Assembly (NCBI RefSeq): GCF_037126465.1
Contig: NC_088202.1
Span: 131,330,123 to 131,394,122 of the forward strand
Direction: 5' to 3'
DNA from: Ornithodoros turicata
Lineage: Eukaryota > Arthropoda > Arachnida > Ixodida > Argasidae
Length of the DNA stretch: 64,000 nucleotides
In this document: positions 1-10,109 of the stretch, one piece after another
How positions within the stretch are numbered: position 1 is the first letter of the stretch
Layout of the letters: each line of letters begins with the position of its first letter
The notes under the pieces: generated by a model
What the model was told of the DNA's origin: nothing
Databases searched by the model: none
The model's input: the letters and a program-made list of their open reading frames with translations, nothing else
Position numbers and translations under genes: made by a program

Positions 1-753
1 ACCATTTTTGCCGTGGAGATATTCCCCTCTCTCTGTCTTCCCTCGCACCGTCTACATGTTCATGAAGTTCGTTGTTCTCAATTAAACGTCTTGCTGGTTT
101 GAGCCTTCGTGTTTGTGTTTGTTTTTGTTTACGTGTCTTGCCCATCGCTCAGGCTTGCCTGTCATGGAGATTTCTTCCAACAAATGCAACAGCCACCGAC
201 GCGCGGTATACTCAATACCCCCGCTCACCTCTTAACTATAGCAGCCCCGTCGCTGCGTGCAAAGTACGGGGATGCAAAAACAACGGCTTTATTTTAATGA
301 GGATGACTGGGGTGTTTCATCGCCGGGAGCGATACTCCCTCCCCCCCCGTTGCCTGCGGTAATGTGGTGAAATGGAACAATCGGTCGTCTCACAGTGAGG
401 ACCGAAGTCCTACTGTGTCCAAAAAGTCTAGAAGTGTTTTTAGCGCAGGGCGTTGGTGGTTCAGATTTGGCCATGGACCAAGCAATTTTAACATAGTCAG
501 AGGGCGAGAGTCCAGCTGAATTAGAGACACTGAAAGTGTGGTTCTGAAAGGTTGGTAGTGCGCGTGCAATAGAGAATAATGCGCTCTAGATCTTCCAGAT
601 CACCGCAGTGATGCCACCGAACGTTGTCAATATATGCGGACCTTTCCTTTTAAATTTTGCCCCGAGATTTTACTGTAATATTTTGCCCTTTCAAAACACA
701 CAAGTTGTTACAACTCTACCATCTTATCTTGGTACTCTTCCTTATGAACTTAC
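1..753. other. No gene seen; intergenic or intronic, with a retroposon tail
   Basis: Only short open frames occur and none resembles a protein I recognise. The stretch lies 3' (in transcript sense) of the minus-strand Ig exon, so it may be an intron of that gene. It includes a copy of a dispersed retroposon family described separately at 272-440. Confidence 0.5.
272..440 (-). repeat. Dispersed retroposon family R1, copy 1
   Basis: A CTTTATT stretch is followed by a GATGACTGG-like block and a TTTCATCGCC(A/G)GGG block. The same order recurs at 10733-10800, 31970-32090 and 38045-38200, with weaker traces near 11455 and 15725. Read on the minus strand each copy ends in AATAAAG, as the 3' end of a retroposed RNA would. 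The parent element is not identified. Confidence 0.55.
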
Positions 754-927
754 TGAGGTCCTCGCCGACGAAGAACTGTCTTTCTCTGTCCAGCCTTATT
801 GATCTGCCATTGAGCGTCCACCGTAATGTGGAATCCGGAAACTGGCTATAGACGTTGCCAACGGCGTCCCCGGAACAGGTGAGCTTTACAGATTCGCCCG
901 CTTCTTTCCTGATATCTCCTTGCTTCT
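754..927 (-). CDS. Ig-like domain exon of a minus-strand secreted or surface protein (partial)
   Basis: The minus strand encodes 57 whole codons with an Ig signature: GESVKLTC (first Ig cysteine) and, after a loop, LRWTLNGRSI with the core tryptophan. The second Ig cysteine is not in this exon, so the domain is probably split by an intron. A candidate acceptor precedes 927 and a strong GTAAGT donor follows 754. The exon enters in phase 1, compatible with the phase-1 end of the TSP1 exon upstream at 6677-6796. Ig plus TSP1 modules occur in ADAMTS-like/punctin, papilin and UNC-5 type proteins; TSP1 before Ig fits the first two better. The acceptor is tentative, other exons may lie between, and no gene name is justified. 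Confidence 0.65.
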
Positions 928-1210
928 CTGGACCATTCAACAGTATGAGAGAGCAGATTGAAAGCGGAGAATGGGAAGAACTCATTTCTTTAGTGCGATA
1001 TCGTCTCTGTCCCTCGTGTTTCCCCAATATCGACGTTCGTAAGCCCTTTCATTATTTTCGGTTCTGGATTTGAAGGAAGAATCCCTTTTTATTTGCAGAT
1101 GATTATTGGATTGGACGACTGCAGAGCAGACGTCTATTTCTATTCGATGTAACGGTGTCTTTTGTGTTAGAACTGAGAACACAGATGACACTTATTTTCT
1201 TGTTTCCTTT

Positions 1211-1256
1211 CGGGGATCGTAGCTGTCTCGCGACGTAAAGCCCCGCATTATTATAT
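1211..1256 (+). repeat. SINE family A, 3' tail fragment
   Basis: The block around GTCTCGCGACGTAAA matches the 3' portion of the fuller tRNA-derived SINE at 10110-10395 and the reverse copy at 61572-61795. Only the tail is present and the tRNA-like head is missing. Confidence 0.55.
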
Positions 1257-1419
1257 ATTTCCTTTCGGGGAAAAAAAAAGAAATACTGCATGTGTTTGGT
1301 GCATTGCAGCACGCGTGCAGAGACAATCAGGAGGCCGTGTAATCCGAAGGAGACGTAATCAGGTTTTTAATTACCGAAATTCACACCGGCTCACAACAAT
1401 TAAAAACAGTGAATTAAAA

Positions 1420-1462
1420 TTGACGTTTCGGAATCCATCCGGATTCCATCATCAGAATGCGG
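1420..1462 (-). ncRNA. Hammerhead ribozyme motif in the Penelope-like 3' arm
   Basis: On the minus strand the order is CTGATGA (1455-1449), a 7 bp stem II of GGAATCC and GGATTCC closed by a 4-nt loop, GAAAC, then GTC (1424-1422). This is the full hammerhead core. Helix III would be the self-complementary ACGT, as expected for the minimal hammerheads that act as dimers in Penelope-like elements. Helix I pairing is short (about 3 bp). Self-cleavage would fall after the GTC. This is inferred from the motif and not tested. Confidence 0.75.
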
Positions 1463-1463
1463 T

Positions 1464-2036
1464 CTAGGTGGTCGTCCCCGCTCTTTTATACATCAAGGGG
1501 GCGTAGCATTCGGGTAACGGGCCGGGATGCCTGTTCATGGTGTTATCTATCTTCTTGATAAACCAGGACTCCAATTGTTTACGTACCCCCCAACGTTTTT
1601 CATGTGCCAAGATTGCCGGTTTTTCTAAGTCCACCTGGTGCCCTGTTTTCAAAACATGATCACAGAGCTCTGTCTGCTTACTAGTACTGTATTTCATGTC
1701 CCTTTTGTGTTCTTTCATTCTCGTTTTTGTTTTCCTACCTGTCTCCCCAACGTAAACCTCGGGACAATCGTTGCAGCTTATTTTATATATAACCCCACGT
1801 TCGTCCCCTTGTACCGTCTTATCCTTAGGGCGAGATATTAAGTTCTTTATAGTCACCTGTGGTCTAAAAGCAGTGCGTATACCTACCTCATCAAGAGCCC
1901 GCCTAATTTGTTCTGAGACACCCTTTGTGTATGGAATGGTTACAAATGGCTGTTGGCCAGAGTCCTCGGCTCCACGGTGCTCCCTGTTCATTCGACGGCA
2001 CGTGTCGTCGATGAAACTGGGGGGATATAGTAGAAA
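1464..2036 (-). pseudogene. Penelope-like GIY-YIG endonuclease domain (truncated)
   Basis: The frame reads from the junction with the inverted arm to a stop at 1464. It contains the sequence GVIYKISCNDCPEVYVGETG, which carries the GIY and YIG-like (YVG) strands and a Cys-x2-Cys, followed by RKTKTRMKEHKRD. The frame also continues upstream through the inverted arm to 2108, but that part is antisense terminal repeat and not genuine element coding. In this family the domain nicks target DNA to prime reverse transcription. Without the reverse transcriptase this copy cannot be autonomous. I regard it as a relic, although the domain itself lacks stops. Confidence 0.8.
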
Positions 2037-2172
2037 AAACGTTGGGGGGTACGTAAACAATTGGAGTCCTGGTTTATCAAGAAGATAGATAACACCATGA
2101 ACAGGCATCCCGGCCCGTTACCCGAATGCTACGCCCCCTTGATGTATAAAAGAGCGGGGACGACCACCTAGA

Positions 2173-2216
2173 CCGCATTCTGATGATGGAATCCGGATGG
2201 ATTCCGAAACGTCAAT
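2173..2216 (+). ncRNA. Hammerhead ribozyme motif in the inverted 5' arm
   Basis: This is the mirror copy of the 1420-1462 motif on the plus strand: CTGATGA at 2180-2186, the same GGAATCC/GGATTCC stem II, GAAAC at 2206-2210 and GTC at 2211-2213. It is antisense to the endonuclease frame, as expected for an inverted terminal copy. Confidence 0.72.
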
Positions 2217-2424
2217 TTTAATTCACTGTTTTTAATTGTTGTGAGCCGGTGTGAATTTCGGTAATTAAAGATGTATGTTCCCGGCCTTTGGTCCATCTTT
2301 AGTAATCAGGTTTGCAAGATGTACTGTTGTTCCCTCAGGATCTGGAGATCACTTCCTCGGTTGGGTGTAATATTTCCACGCTGCCGGTATTTGCAGCTCC
2401 CTAGCGCACACAGTTGCGGTTTAA

Positions 2425-2967
2425 GGCGGACTCATGCGTCTAGTCATGGATCCAGTCATGCGGACATGGATCTAGTCAACATTCGCTTCCGGTGAGTGTT
2501 GGCTGCACCGTCCCAAAATTGTTTTCTTCGTTTTGCTTTCCTCTAGCGCTCTAATGAAATAATATAATCGGAGCCAGCGTGCAGAACGTGCTAGCAACCG
2601 ACAAAGCCATTATTTTCATTCGCAGGGATCTGGAAAACTGCAGTAAGCTTGTCAAATTTGTTGATTGCAATCAATTCCCAGACCGATACTCTAGGGAATG
2701 ACATCATTTTGGCCCAAATATGAAGCGCGGGCGGGTCGAGAGAAGCGATTTTGTTGCATCTCCCATAGACTCCCATGAATTGAAAATTAGACAAACTTTA
2801 ATTCGCCAAAAATCAGTGGCTCGCGTCAGGCCTTCAAAAATGTGTCATTCCCTAGATAAACGCGAGCAGAACACGCCTGTACTTGTTTCGTGTGGAGATT
2901 TTGGGAGGTTTACGGGAACCCTGCGAACAAAAAATCCCTATAGACTTCCTTAAGAAATGAGTCCGCC
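2425..2967. mobile_element. TTAA-flanked inverted-repeat element, 543 bp, non-autonomous
   Basis: The 11 bp terminal inverted repeat GGCGGACTCAT lies at 2425-2435, with its complement at 2957-2967. TTAA immediately borders each end (2421-2424 and 2968-2971). TTAA duplication is characteristic of the piggyBac superfamily, but these ends do not begin with the usual CCC, so the assignment is tentative. No transposase-like frame is inside. Confidence 0.6.
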
Positions 2968-2971
2968 TTAA

Positions 2972-4427
2972 ATTTATGGGACAGTAAAGTCTCCCTCCAT
3001 ATTTTGTTTTCTTTTCTTTTTCTTTTTTGGCTGAGACGAACTGTGCAACGAGTAACATGCGCTCTTGCGATCATCGTGCGATCATCATTGCGAATTAATC
3101 ATTGCGTCATCATTGCATCATTGCGAACGATCATCGTGGCTGATCTGTGGAGTGGTCTGTGGAGCGGTCTGCGGAGCGGAGAGGTGTGGAGCAGAGCTTT
3201 GGTGTGCGCACCCTCTTGAAGTCCTCCCCTCCTTCAGAGAGTTCGAAAGTGAGTGAGTGGTGCTGACGTCACTCCGTCACGTGCAGTCTCTCTAGAGTTC
3301 TAGTAATGAGGCGCCGTGCCCGTAGCAAGCGAATTTTCACTGGAGAATGAGATCTACCTGCTATCGCTACGGTGATGCTAGTTCACACGGGCCTGATTAC
3401 GTCACTTCAGGAGATTGGGTCTAACCTCCAAGGTCTCGGCGCGCCGCTCATGGCTGTTTTTTTTTTTTTTTTCTTATGCGTTTGTGAATTCAATTGAGGT
3501 GGTGACAGGACACCTTACAGTCAAGATAATGCACATGGTGACTTCTGATTGAGTGCTCAATGAACGAAGCAGGGATTCGACGACTGCTGGTTGTCACTTG
3601 CTTGTTCCTCTGAGAATTTTAAAATATAAAGAAGAAGTCACAAGCAATAAAGAGGAATGTGATTGCAAAAGAGGAGCCCGTGGGGGTCGAGCAATTTACT
3701 GTTTCCTATCCTTCCTATCCTATCCAGACAGTCATCTTGCTATAACGTATAACAGTACTCGGGAGATCCAGCTGTAGAGAAAATGACATCCGACATCCGT
3801 TCTCGACAGCCTTTTTTAAGGACACTGCACTTTCTGCTGTAGCTTTTTCCCTCGGCGATTATCAATTTCTGAAGTTTCAATCTGCTGTTCTCAGTGAGAT
3901 CGGAGCACAACCCACTATTCTTGCTCTGTGATCTGTACGTGACTGGGAGCGCATTGTATCGGATTTGACCAGCCAATCCAACTGCATCAACAGAATAATG
4001 CGAGGGTGTCCCTGTGTCTCTCACTCACGCTCCATCTTCATGGAGTGGTTCACTTACGTTTAAGGTTCTTCATGGCCGTTTCTATTGCGTCTGAAACCAA
4101 AGTGCAGATGTCACGTGTAAGAGAATCACCCCTCATGGCATCATAATTTTATCACAGAATTCGTTACTTTTCTGCCGTCGTCAGAAATACAGATGCTCAT
4201 GAAGGTATGCTTTTAAGAATAAAGTATTCCTTTGAGAAGCTCGGGTAGGCGTTTTCCAATTGTAAATAAAAATAAAAACGAATCAACTGTGAAAAGTTCG
4301 TCACATTCCCACGCTGTCTGTGAAAATATAAACAGTGTAATGGCCAATAAACAAATTCAGTATCGATTGAGTGGCAAATGCGAGAGAAATGTGTTAGCAT
4401 TAAGCGCCTTTTCCAGTCTATACTTTA
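2972..4427. other. No gene seen; intergenic or intronic
   Basis: Short open frames only. It includes a run of short GATCATC/CATCATTGCG reiterations at about 3065-3135, a GTGGAGCGGTCTG reiteration at 3140-3185 and a T tract near 3459. No splice-bordered exon with recognisable protein content was found. Confidence 0.5.
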
Positions 4428-4560
4428 CTTCCGGGTACCCACTTCCGGTCTAAGCCCGACTTCCGGTTGTTCACTTCCGGTCCAACTCGACTTCCGGTTG
4501 TTCACTTCCTGTCTAACCTGAGTTCCGGTTGTCCACCTCCGGTTTATACATGACTTCCGA
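4428..4560. repeat. Tandem array of ACTTCCGG words
   Basis: About ten copies of (A/G)CTTCCGG or one-base variants recur at roughly 15 bp intervals. They form a degenerate unit of about 30 bp alternating between a GTTGTTC linker and a GTCTAACC-like linker. CCGGAAGT, the complement of the repeated word, is the classic ETS-family core site, so the array could be a cluster of binding sites or simply a minisatellite. Confidence 0.6.
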
Positions 4561-4565
4561 TCCGA

Positions 4566-4935
4566 CACTTTCAATTACTTTGTATGTCCATTTAATTAAC
4601 CTTTAATCAGCCTCAATTATCCTTTAATTAACATTTAGTTACATTTCATTAGTTCATTTCATTTCATTCTTTTTAATTACGTTTACTTGCTTTAATTTCT
4701 CTTTAATTTATGTTAATTACCTTTAATTGCCTTCGATAACCTACAGTTACCCTTGGTAATCTTTAATTTCATTTATTCTTTCTCTTCATTACATATATCT
4801 GGCATTTATTACCCTTAAAATGAACTTTCTTGCTTTAATTACCTTTAATTAGACTTATCTCTTACTCTTATTTACCTTCAACTACTTCAATTTCCTATCA
4901 TTTACCTTCATTTACATTTACCCTCTTATCTCCCC
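4566..4935. repeat. Degenerate TTTAATTACC-type tandem repeat
   Basis: AT-rich DNA in which CTTTAATTA, CATTTA and TTACCTT variants recur about every 10-12 bp. No open frame or exon is visible. It follows directly on the ACTTCCGG array. Confidence 0.5.
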
Positions 4936-4978
4936 TTTACGTCAAAACTATACTTCTGTCTTGGTAAGGCCTCACCAT

Positions 4979-5006
4979 ATCACACACACACACACACACA
5001 CACACA
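4979..5006. repeat. (AC)n microsatellite
   Basis: An uninterrupted AC dinucleotide run directly visible in the sequence. A G-rich tract follows at about 5051-5067. Confidence 0.9.
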
Positions 5007-5009
5007 TCT

Positions 5010-6676
5010 TTTTCCACTTTGACACTACTAATGCTAACGCATTAATGATCGGGGGGAGGGGGGGGGGCGATTGTCAATGTATGTTCGACGACTCCGAGAT
5101 CAAAGCAGGATACAAGCGGCAAAAAGAACGGGGCTCCACGGGGAGAATACGGGGAGAATATCCACGAGGCTCCTCATATCAGGAGGGCGGGGGACAGGTG
5201 CGTGAGCACAGCTTCGGTCCTATCGGGTGACGACGAGATAAGCTTTCTGTTGGCTTGATCCACGGGGATTGTGAATAAACAGTTAAGAGTTGGCGCTCGG
5301 TGTATGTGGGTCGTCTTTTCCTCTTTTAGCACTTTTCAACACATCAATAATGGAAGTTGATGGAAAGACGGCAGCAGGGTGATATTGCACTTTGTTTGCT
5401 CGTTTGATGCGTGCCCGATAGCGGGACAATTTCCTCGCATCTGTATTCGATGGAATCAGATTTTTCGTTAGGCGCATGTAGTTTACAAGTTTACACATTC
5501 TTTTCGGAGGCAGTGCAGTTTCGGTGGGCTCAGGCGTTCCCACATTCCACAGGTTGAGCTGGATAGAACTTCCAGTGTCTGCACCCCCGTCGAAGACAAT
5601 ACCGATTTTCCACATTCTACGAGGCACTAGAGCTTAGACCACTATAACGTGCGGTTCCAAATCTTAGACCAATACAACGTCCTGCGTTCGTGACCTGTAG
5701 ACTAGTGTAGTCCCGAATTCAGGTGTGTTTCTCGATTCAGGTCGCTATGAAAGGCAGTATGTAAGGTTGAATAAAGATACAATAATAGACGTTCCAGGAA
5801 GACATTATTTACGTCGTGGTCTCGCTGACGTTGGAACGGAACGTTGCTGATTGCTTTACCTTTCCGTAGTTGTGACGGGCAACGTCGCGTGTTACAGGTA
5901 CCCATGTCCCATTCTGGACCCTCGCAGGGAGCTCCTCCGAAGAGCGGTGCAGGGTTGTTACAGAGTCGTGTACGTTTGCCGATTCCTTTTCCGCAACTTC
6001 TCGAGCACGTCCAGGAGCTCCACCCGGACCACCCACCGGGAATAGGACAGGGTACTCCAGTGTCGCAAAATATTCTTTCCTGGTCTTTGCCTGTTGGACA
6101 TTCCGTACGGGGAGCAACCTCGCTGCCTTCGGTTGTTGTACAAAAGAAGAAGAGGCAAGTTGTATGAACTTAGAACACGTATGTCGGTAGAGGGGAGGTC
6201 ATGGCAGAGTTATTATGCTGACAACCAGCCATTAAACCCGTACTTCAAAGGGCGTCGCTATATGGTCCATGATTGAAAGACATTTGCCTTTTTCCGTCGT
6301 CCTGTGTGCAGCATTACTGCAATTGCATGCTGGAGGCTTTCTTCACGGTGTGTAACAGACCTTAGGCAACACATTGTACTATGTCCACAAATACAATATT
6401 TTGTGTGACCTACACAAGCTGATAATATACTTTGCTCTTTTTCATGTTGTCTACCCTGTACACAATACAATACAATACAACACAGCATGCTTTGCCTCAT
6501 ACCTTTTTTGTAGTAGCTACAGCTGGGGAGATAGGTAGTAGCTCATAAGCACCAAATGCTCATAACCTCCAAACGCTCATATGCACCGAAAAAAAAGTTG
6601 GTGGTTTTGAGGAGGTTTTGACAACAGGACAACTTCCTAAAACGTTCGTGCTTACTGGGTGAAGAAGTGTGCTTAC
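5010..6676. other. Unassigned stretch with open frames on both strands
   Basis: Frames of 60-114 codons occur on both strands at 5283-5627 (-), 5809-6117 (-) and 5844-6167 (+). None shows a domain I recognise, and because both strands are open in the same interval coding is doubtful. The stretch lies between the TSP1 and Ig exons of the minus-strand gene, so it is most simply intron. A short ACAATACAATACAA reiteration is present near 6462-6482. Confidence 0.4.
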
Positions 6677-6796
6677 CGTTAATGTTACGAATGTAACATT
6701 TTCTTGCCCTCACTCTCAGGCCAAGCGCGCACGTCTTGGAACAGTCGGACCACAGACTCCACTCACTCCACCTTCCAGGAGGGAGTTTCGTTGGTC
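6677..6796 (-). CDS. Thrombospondin type 1 repeat exon (partial gene)
   Basis: The minus strand encodes the TSP1 signature WSEWSLWSDCSKTCALGLRV, followed by RARKC: the W-x-x-W-x-x-W ladder, the CS-x-TC motif and the arginine strand. The first three cysteines of the module are present and the rest would be in another exon. An acceptor (GATGCAG) precedes 6796 and a GTAAGC donor follows 6677. The 120 bp exon enters and leaves in phase 1, matching the entry phase of the Ig exon at 754-927. TSP1 modules are extracellular, disulfide-bonded and often glycosylated. The whole gene cannot be named; ADAMTS-like or papilin-like proteins are candidates. Confidence 0.72.
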
Positions 6797-8333
6797 CTGC
6801 ATCGTGCTGCCCGTTTATGCGTGACACATGCAAACGTGTGCAGTCTTACCTATCCTCCGAAAACCCTCCACATGTGCCATGAGGTTAGCAAGAATTATAA
6901 CTCTAGCCCAGCCTCGACTGGTGGCTAGCATACCGATATGATGACAATGGCTATGTGAATCTAAGCTCCCGCGCACGGTGCGTTCTTCGGTGGGATGACC
7001 AAGGTAGATGAAGCGCCGCTGAGATAGTCGACGTTTGCTGTCAGGAGATATGGTTTCCAAACGGGCTACTTAGAACTGTCATATATCTTAAACTTATGCG
7101 AGGCTTTAGTATCACCCATGAATGAATAAATGCTGTTGAGTCTTTCCTCTGTGCGCACCGCGTGAATATCTCCGCTGGCAAGAAAACTGTTAGCGTTGAT
7201 TCCTTTTAGTAGCATTTGGCTTTTTTTATTTCTTATTCGTGTCCTTGTCGCCACTGAAGGACCCTACAGACACGCCTCAGTAGCACAGGCAGCTGAGTGC
7301 TACCTGTGGCCGCATTACACGCAGTTTCCACCGGGCCACCGCTATACTCGGTGGCCCGAAGCAGGGCAGAAGACTTTGAAGGGCGTTCGTCAGTCACAAA
7401 CGCACACAGGCATAACAAAAAGCCATTTGACACTGAGGAATATTGACATAGGCTACGTAGAATTAACAGCACCTTGAACCTTGACCGAACAGAGTAAAAG
7501 AACACAGTTGGGAAGTAACAAATATCAACCAGTTTAATATTCGACACGCGTGCCTTACATTGACGCGCTTGACATGCATTCGTGGTTAGAAGTCGAGCAA
7601 CAAGGGGGAGCTTTGCAAAATCGATTCTTTGCCTCTACAGTCATCGATTGGTTGCATATCACGTACCAGTGCTGTTACATCCAACAGCTGAACTTCCGTC
7701 CCTAGAGGCAAGCGGCCATAGTGGTCCACTGTAGCCCACAGCACTCGCTGTACCAGCATCATTCAGAAACGCGCCCGAATACAGGCGTCCAACCTGGAAT
7801 GAGACTCGGATCCGCGCTCGCTTCGTACTGCAATTACAGATTAGTGAAGTGGCTTGTACGTCGCATCGTTAGTACGTCCCATCCATTTCATAAATGGCGA
7901 TGCTTGTATCGGACCTGCCGGGGCTCCTGGTTCACAGTGAGGATGAGAATCTCACTCTTCCGTAAATGAGATGTAAAAAAGAAAGGATGAAACTCTCTCC
8001 TGCCCGATTCTGCCTTTTTTTTTTTCTTTCTTTGTGAGACACGAAGGGGTGGAAGCCGGAGTGTACACGGATGCCTACACACATGAACGTGATCTTTTTG
8101 AAGTCTGTATTGTGTGGACGCAAAGAACGTTACTTCCGCTTGAGTCCCGCCTTAATGGGCAATCAAACACGGTGCAAAAAGAAAAACGATAAGGCCATTT
8201 TCGGAACGTGAAATGTGAAAATTTATTGGCAAGCAACAATCAACCTATACAGACGGGAGCCAGAGGTATTCATGATGGCATGGAGCGTCGGTAGCAGGAG
8301 CAGCGGTGTCTAGGTATGTCAGGCTATATACGT
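6797..8333. other. No gene seen; possible intron of the TSP1/Ig gene
   Basis: Scattered short open frames without recognisable content. A GTAAG donor-like site on the minus strand at 6845 lacks a convincing exon in front of it. An A/T-rich tract near 8018-8030 and ordinary sequence make up the rest. Confidence 0.4.
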
Positions 8334-8356
8334 GTGGATATATATATATATATATC
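8334..8356. repeat. (TA)n microsatellite at the left edge of an inverted element
   Basis: A TATATATA run. A second short (TA)n run at 8591-8602 borders the other end of the inverted-repeat element at 8400-8593. Confidence 0.85.
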
Positions 8357-8399
8357 CAAAGGAAACAAATAGTCAGAGCTCTTTGGCTGCACGTATAGC

Positions 8400-8593
8400 A
8401 TATGTTTGTAACTCAAACATCGCCATGCCAGAACTGGACAGCTTATCTCACCCTGACGGGAGGAATCACGTGTTACGTGACCTTCTAACGCCATCCACTC
8501 AAACGTTGCCTGCCTGCGTACTGTTGATGAGGCCCAACAAGGCCGAAACAGCTGTCCAGTACTGGCATGGCGACGTTTGAGTTACAAACATAT
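8400..8593. mobile_element. 194 bp inverted-repeat element with hammerhead remnant
   Basis: The two 44 bp arms (8400-8443 and 8550-8593) are inverted copies differing at only a few positions, and both include TTTGTAACTCAAAC and GCCATGCCAG-type blocks. The right arm is preceded by TTGATGA, a GGCC/GGCC stem and GAAAC, which is a near-hammerhead. Inverted ends with hammerheads are typical of Penelope-like elements, so this is probably a pair of terminal fragments without coding sequence. Confidence 0.65.
8515..8564 (+). ncRNA. Degenerate hammerhead ribozyme motif
   Basis: TTGATGA (8524-8530), a GGCC/GGCC stem II with a 6-nt loop, GAAAC (8545-8549) and GTC (8554-8556) are in the correct order. 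GTACTG before the core can pair with CAGTAC after the cleavage site to form helix I. The first core base is U where C is normally required to pair with G8, so the ribozyme is probably weak or dead. Confidence 0.5.
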
Positions 8594-8602
8594 ATATATA
8601 TA

Positions 8603-10085
8603 TTTTATGCCACAACACTTGACGATGTAATGAGTAACTTAAAGACTTCATGGTTATGTAACAAGCATCATTTCGCTGTCAAATTTATGCACGACAGTAA
8701 CAAAGTTCGAAGTAAAACAGAAGAAGAGTAACTATACTCAGAGACAAGTTAAGAGCTCCAAGTGAACTCCATTCACAAATCCGAAATCGTCCGTCATTGG
8801 CTCGCGCGGACGCGTTACTGCTCCGACCCAAAATATATTACGGGGACGGTGATTGGCTAAGAGATTGGCTTTAGAGTGCGTCTTGACTTGGGCCCAAGCA
8901 TCTGAGGCACAACTCCCTCGTTGCGACATGCTTCGAGAAGCGTCATTTAAATCAGCAGTCACGGAGAAATTCTCGGTTTGTATCCACTGGATCCCATCGA
9001 TCGGGACACGAAAAAAAGAAAAAAGAAAAAAAAAACGAGTCACGCGTATTTGTACTATGACGATTGAACAGAAAAGCTTCTTTATTTGTACAAACTTCAC
9101 GTAGTGCTTATTATTCAGTCGCATGGTCATGTTTACATTCCTAGAGTAAATATCTCGAGGGACGGAGTATTACGTATTTTGTTTGGAGGGACAGTCAGTA
9201 TGGCATGTTTCTTTTGTGTGTGTGTGTGTGTGTGTTTGTTTGCTTGTTTGTTTGTTTGTATATTCGAATGATATGCAACCAGTTGAAGCACGAAAGTAAA
9301 CAGTGTGTTTACGTATTTCACTGCACGTTTCCGTCTTTTGACTGCACTATTTTCTAATAAAGAGGCATCAAAATGTGCGCTGCCAGTTTGTAGCGAGTTC
9401 GCTGCACTCGCTCAAAAGATAACAGCCGCTGTCCACAGAAGAAGAAGAAATAAGAATAAAAACTAAAAATGCCTGTACGTGCACTATGGTGAGCTGCACT
9501 GTTGAGTGAGTTTGAATGCATATAACGTCTTGTAACGTATATATATAATGTCTGGTGCAATGCGCCCACAGAAAGACTGCATATTATAATGCGATTTTGT
9601 CTTTCGCTGTCATTCCACACTGCCACGAATGGAACAGTGAGTTATTCTAATTGTTCAGAGTCCATATGCCCTTCCTTGCTGGCTCGGTCTTTTACTCCAT
9701 TTTCCATTCGCCAAATGCGCTGTGAGTGGCTGGTATTGAGCGGATGGAGTTTGTTTTCTTTACTCATTTTTCCTAGCACGCAGTGCTTGAATTTTGGATC
9801 TAGCATTAAAAACTCACAAGCGATCTTTGCACGTTCCAGATTTCTTTCTTTCCCCCTTTCAGCTTGTAGGTGCCAAATAGCAAAATGCATTCTGGAGTCG
9901 CCTCGAATGTCAGGTGGCAATTTACGTGGTATGGTATTCGTTGTGTCCCAAAATATTCAAGGAAGGGCGGGTAAGGGTCCTTGGGGTAAAATAAATAGAA
10001 ATGAACAAAATAAGAATAAGAAGGCTATGACCTTAAAGGGGTCGCGACACTTCGCACCCCTTCGTCCCAGCTGTCCCAAGAATAA
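8603..10085. other. No gene seen
   Basis: A (GT)n run at 9216-9235 leads into TTTG reiterations to about 9260, and A-rich tracts occur at 9009-9035 and 10089-10117. Long frames on both strands around 9589-9920 have no recognisable domain, and the plus one runs into the SINE, so I do not call them genes. Confidence 0.45.
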
Positions 10086-10109
10086 CCTTAAAAAAAAAAA
10101 AAAAAGAAA

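Larger units (their letters stand above)
1366..2269 (-). mobile_element. 5'-truncated Penelope-like element with inverted terminal copies
   Basis: A minus-strand frame encodes a GIY-YIG endonuclease and is framed by near-perfect inverted arms of about 233 bp (1366-1598 and 2037-2269). Penelope-like retroelements are known for a C-terminal GIY-YIG domain, for pLTR-like terminal repeats that may be inverted, and for hammerhead ribozymes within those ends. All three are visible here. The reverse transcriptase portion is absent, so the copy is 5'-truncated. The 12 bp word GTAATCAGGTTT occurs at the left edge (1355-1366) and again at 2302-2313, just beyond a 32 bp filler, and may be the target duplication. 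Confidence 0.85.

Noticed and set aside
5844..6167. 107-codon Pro/His-rich plus frame
   Set aside because: The opposite strand is equally open, no start or splice support and no recognised domain.
6797..6900. Possible extra exon ending at the minus-strand donor near 6845
   Set aside because: No domain, weak acceptor, and the frame shows no similarity to TSP1 or Ig modules.
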